Source: Semisulcospira habei (taxonomy: Eukaryota; Mollusca; Gastropoda; Semisulcospiridae). Taken from it: a DNA stretch of 64,000 nt. The translations under genes were made by a program, and so were the position numbers. Positions 62,151 through 64,000 of the stretch are shown one piece after another; positions within the stretch are counted from its first letter, which is position 1; each line of letters begins with the position of its first letter. The stretch is from positions 120,302,417-120,366,416 of the forward strand of contig BTPG01000005.1 in assembly GCA_036245525.1 (NCBI GenBank), given 5' to 3'. Below the pieces are notes generated by a model that saw only the letters and a list, made by a program, of their open reading frames with translations, had not been told where the DNA came from and made no database searches.

Positions 62151-62532
62151 CAGAGGGCTAAGCAACACGTCTATACGCTGCAAGCTAAAGGAAAGAACTG
62201 GTGTGGCTTGGCTGCTCGGGCTGTTACCCTTAACGGGTGGGAAGAAAGGCTACCCGGGTACCAGGTCACGGCACCCCTGGTGGCCTCCCCTGGCCCTAAA
62301 GGTACACATCGTAAGTTTTTGGGCTAAAATTACGCTAGCTATAGGTTGTTCCATGGTAGTAACGACATCGGTAATGTTTTTGAGGAAACAAAGAAGAGTA
62401 GCAGCCTAGTACAAACATGTACACAAAGAATATCAGGCCAAAGTCGACCACAGTGGGCCTGCGCACAGTTGTTTGTGTATGCCCACTGTGACGGACTTCA
62501 GGTTGGGAGACACACACGTCAAGTGCACCTAC

Positions 62533-62715
62533 CCTATCATACTGTTCCCTGGTGACATAGCCAGAATCCTTCTGATCCATCTCCTGGAATCTAACCAGGG
62601 TGTCCAGCAGCTGTTGCTGGGTGGCGGTGGGGAGAGGCCAGGTCAACGCCAGCAGCAGGCGACGCCAATCCACGTAATCTGTCTCTGTTGACAGGGCCTG
62701 CGAAATCTCCTGGAT
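62533..62715 (-). CDS. SPEF2: SPEF2-like protein, DWRR and EF-hand-like exon
   Basis: The 61-codon exon lies between acceptor CTGTAG (ending 62716) and donor GTAGGT (from 62532), phase 0. It contains YVDWRRLLLALTWPLP followed by a helix and a loop resembling an EF-hand calcium loop (DQKDSGYVTREQY). The VDWR-FLL--A-PWP block and following EF-like segment are typical of the C-terminal part of SPEF2. It is the most diagnostic exon here. The gene is a cilium/flagellum central-pair component, expressed mainly in ciliated tissue and testis in animals where it has been studied. Confidence 0.8.
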
Positions 62716-62990
62716 CTACAGTCAGAGAGAAATTTACAAAATGATTTGTTGTGAGCAGAAGTTGCGGCAGGAACCAGTTATGTCTGGGTGAACAGAAGGC
62801 AGCTACATAAAAAGTATGGGTGCGCTAGCACCAATGATGCACAATGAGTTTTACTGTGTGACAAGTACAATTGAACCGACACCCATGGAATACTTCTATA
62901 GCAGTGTATGGAGAAGTAAATGTTCACTGCAACATTACAGATGCCAGACAGACACTCTACTTGAGTTCCCATATACATATACCATACGCA

Positions 62991-63096
62991 CCCCCCCCCC
63001 CCCCCCCCACCACACACACCCACCCACCCCACCCCACCCCCCTCCACCCCACCCCCCCACCCCACCCCACCCCACCCCCACCCCCCACCCACCCCC
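62991..63096. repeat. C-rich low-complexity tract
   Basis: Runs of C, CA and CCCCACC fill an SPEF2-like intron between 62716 and 63158. Both strands show meaningless Pro- or Gly-rich frames. Confidence 0.9.
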
Positions 63097-63158
63097 GTTC
63101 TTCTCTCTAACAACAAATGCACCATATAAAATTTAGAACAAACCAGCTAAACTCTAAC

Positions 63159-63287
63159 CTGTGACTGTGTAACTTGCATCCACAAATCAGGCAGTGTCTC
63201 CATACCATGAGAGACAGACACAATGTTCTCCAGTGTCTCGACAAATGACTTGCAGGACATGATGCCTGTCGGGGCAGTTGAGCTGAA
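63159..63287 (-). CDS. SPEF2: SPEF2-like protein, first exon seen in the window
   Basis: The 43-codon exon runs from acceptor CTTTTCCTTGCAG (63300-63288) to donor GTTAGA (from 63158), phase 0. It encodes FSSTAPTGIMSCKSFVETLE and then a segment ending LPDLWMQVTQSQ. The rest of the gene lies to the right of the window. A C-rich low-complexity tract (62991-63096) occupies the short intron next to it. Confidence 0.7.
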
Positions 63288-63654
63288 CTGCAAGGAAAAG
63301 GAACAACAAACATGGAAAAGAACCAAAACAGACCTCTTTCACTATGTTCTTTACGCCTATTTTTTGGGTTTCATTTACATTTGTGCTCTTCACACTAATG
63401 TCAGTGTTTAGTGATTTCAGACAAGCAATTTGTGATCACTTGCTGCGAAGGGGTTAATGTACCATCAATGATGCATCTTCTGTCTTCTGTACGTAGGTAA
63501 AAACAAAAATTGAAACCATGTGTCTCTAAAATTGACACAATGTGAGATAACAAAAACAGTGTGTTGGTATCATTCAGCACTTTCCAACCTATGACTTTGC
63601 AACTTTTGGAAGGTGTACAATGGCTGTGCAGCAGCTGTGGCAGCAGACCTGCCC

Positions 63655-63780
63655 AAATAGTTCAAGTGTTGTGCCAGATTAGATTGGTGCCTTTCCAGGT
63701 GCGAAACTATAATCTGACTTTCACTTGAACTACAATTATGGTGGCTGATAGAAATCATTAGTGTGGTGTCAGTGTTAACT
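63655..63780. mobile_element. Palindromic MITE, family A, degenerate
   Basis: TAGTTCAAGTGTTGTGCCAGATTAG and CTATAATCTGACTTTCACTTGAACTA form imperfect arms around GGTGCCTTTCCAGGTGC. The rest of 63288-64000 is AT-rich intron with no exon that I can support. Confidence 0.55.
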
Positions 63781-64000
63781 CTTCAACGCACGCAGTCAAA
63801 AAAACTTGCCACTATGAAACGCACAGCAGCGCACCCCCTAAACGCACGGCAAAATCTGTGGAGCAGGTGTGAGCTAAAACACTCAAAATTTCATTTCCCA
63901 ATACTGCTTTCTGGACCCTTCCAGCTATAATGTACTTCTTCTATCTACTATAGCTGAACAAGTTCCATTCACCCCCCTCCGAAAATACACGAAAGACACA

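Larger units (their letters stand above)
45813..62393 (-). mobile_element. DIRS1-like element, copy 5 (reverse), carrying nested LTR elements
   Basis: Inverted repeats at 45835-46110 and 62190-62393 share CCTATAGCTAGCGTAATTTTAGCCC and TTTAGGGCCAGGGGAGGCCACCAGGGG. The internal complementary region is at 46105-46195. Minus-strand order: Gag-like, RT remnant, RNase H, recombinase. Nested: GMR1-type Gypsy (47873-56872), solo LTR (56935-58236), 390 bp retroposon (58569-58958). Most of the reverse transcriptase palm is deleted. Confidence 0.82.

Noticed and set aside
61738..62183. Frames of 121 and 146 codons with LGTFWPCV repeats
   Set aside because: Both read through the 115 bp tandem repeat of the DIRS leader.
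62778..63136. Gly-rich minus and Pro/His-rich plus frames
   Set aside because: Low-complexity C-rich intron sequence.
63590..63660. A further upstream SPEF2-like exon
   Set aside because: No convincing acceptor/donor pair with an open, conserved-looking frame; sequence is Cys/Ala-rich chance coding next to a MITE.

Overview
The window is eukaryotic and looks like a lophotrochozoan, most probably a gastropod mollusc. That rests on GT-AG spliced exons, AT-rich introns full of palindromic MITEs and SINE tails, and the mix of Maverick, DIRS and GMR1-type elements. The species is an inference; no marker gene for it is present.

Host genes. A minus-strand gene runs through nearly the whole window. 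I read eight consecutive, phase-compatible exons (63287 down to the stop at 3688) that look like the 3' end of SPEF2, the sperm flagellar/ciliary central-pair protein. At the left edge, three exons on the plus strand (84-162, 610-656, 2172-2257) end an unidentified, charged, Lys/Glu-rich protein that converges on SPEF2. Introns of the SPEF2-like gene have swollen to about 36.8 kb (7257-44048) and 17.3 kb (45236-62532) through nested transposons.

Mobile elements. (1) A 15.4 kb Maverick/Polinton (7274-22709) has identical 208 bp terminal inverted repeats. It carries protein-primed DNA polymerase B, retroviral-type integrase, packaging ATPase, double jelly-roll major capsid, minor capsid and several conserved Polinton proteins of unknown role. 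The polymerase and major capsid genes each carry a frameshift and a third gene has an in-frame stop, so the copy is recent but broken. Its left end lies 17 nt from a host splice acceptor. (2) From 23.85 to 43.3 kb and again from 45.8 to 62.4 kb lie at least five copies of one DIRS1-like tyrosine-recombinase retrotransposon family, all degenerate, with inverted terminal repeats and internal complementary regions; several abut or interrupt one another at their termini. (3) Nested in the DIRS copies are a 5'-truncated RTE-like LINE (34495-36786), a nearly intact Ty3/Gypsy element with GMR1-type gene order, integrase before reverse transcriptase (47873-56872), a solo LTR (56935-58236) and a short retroposon (58569-58958). 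(4) Host intron DNA holds about 14 copies of a palindromic TTAACCC...GGGTTAA MITE, a second hairpin family, a tRNA-derived SINE, tandem repeats and homopolymer tracts.

The genes do not form one pathway. The Maverick genes form a virus-like module (replication, integration, capsid, packaging), the retroelements are autonomous parasites now mostly dead, and the host gene persists around them.
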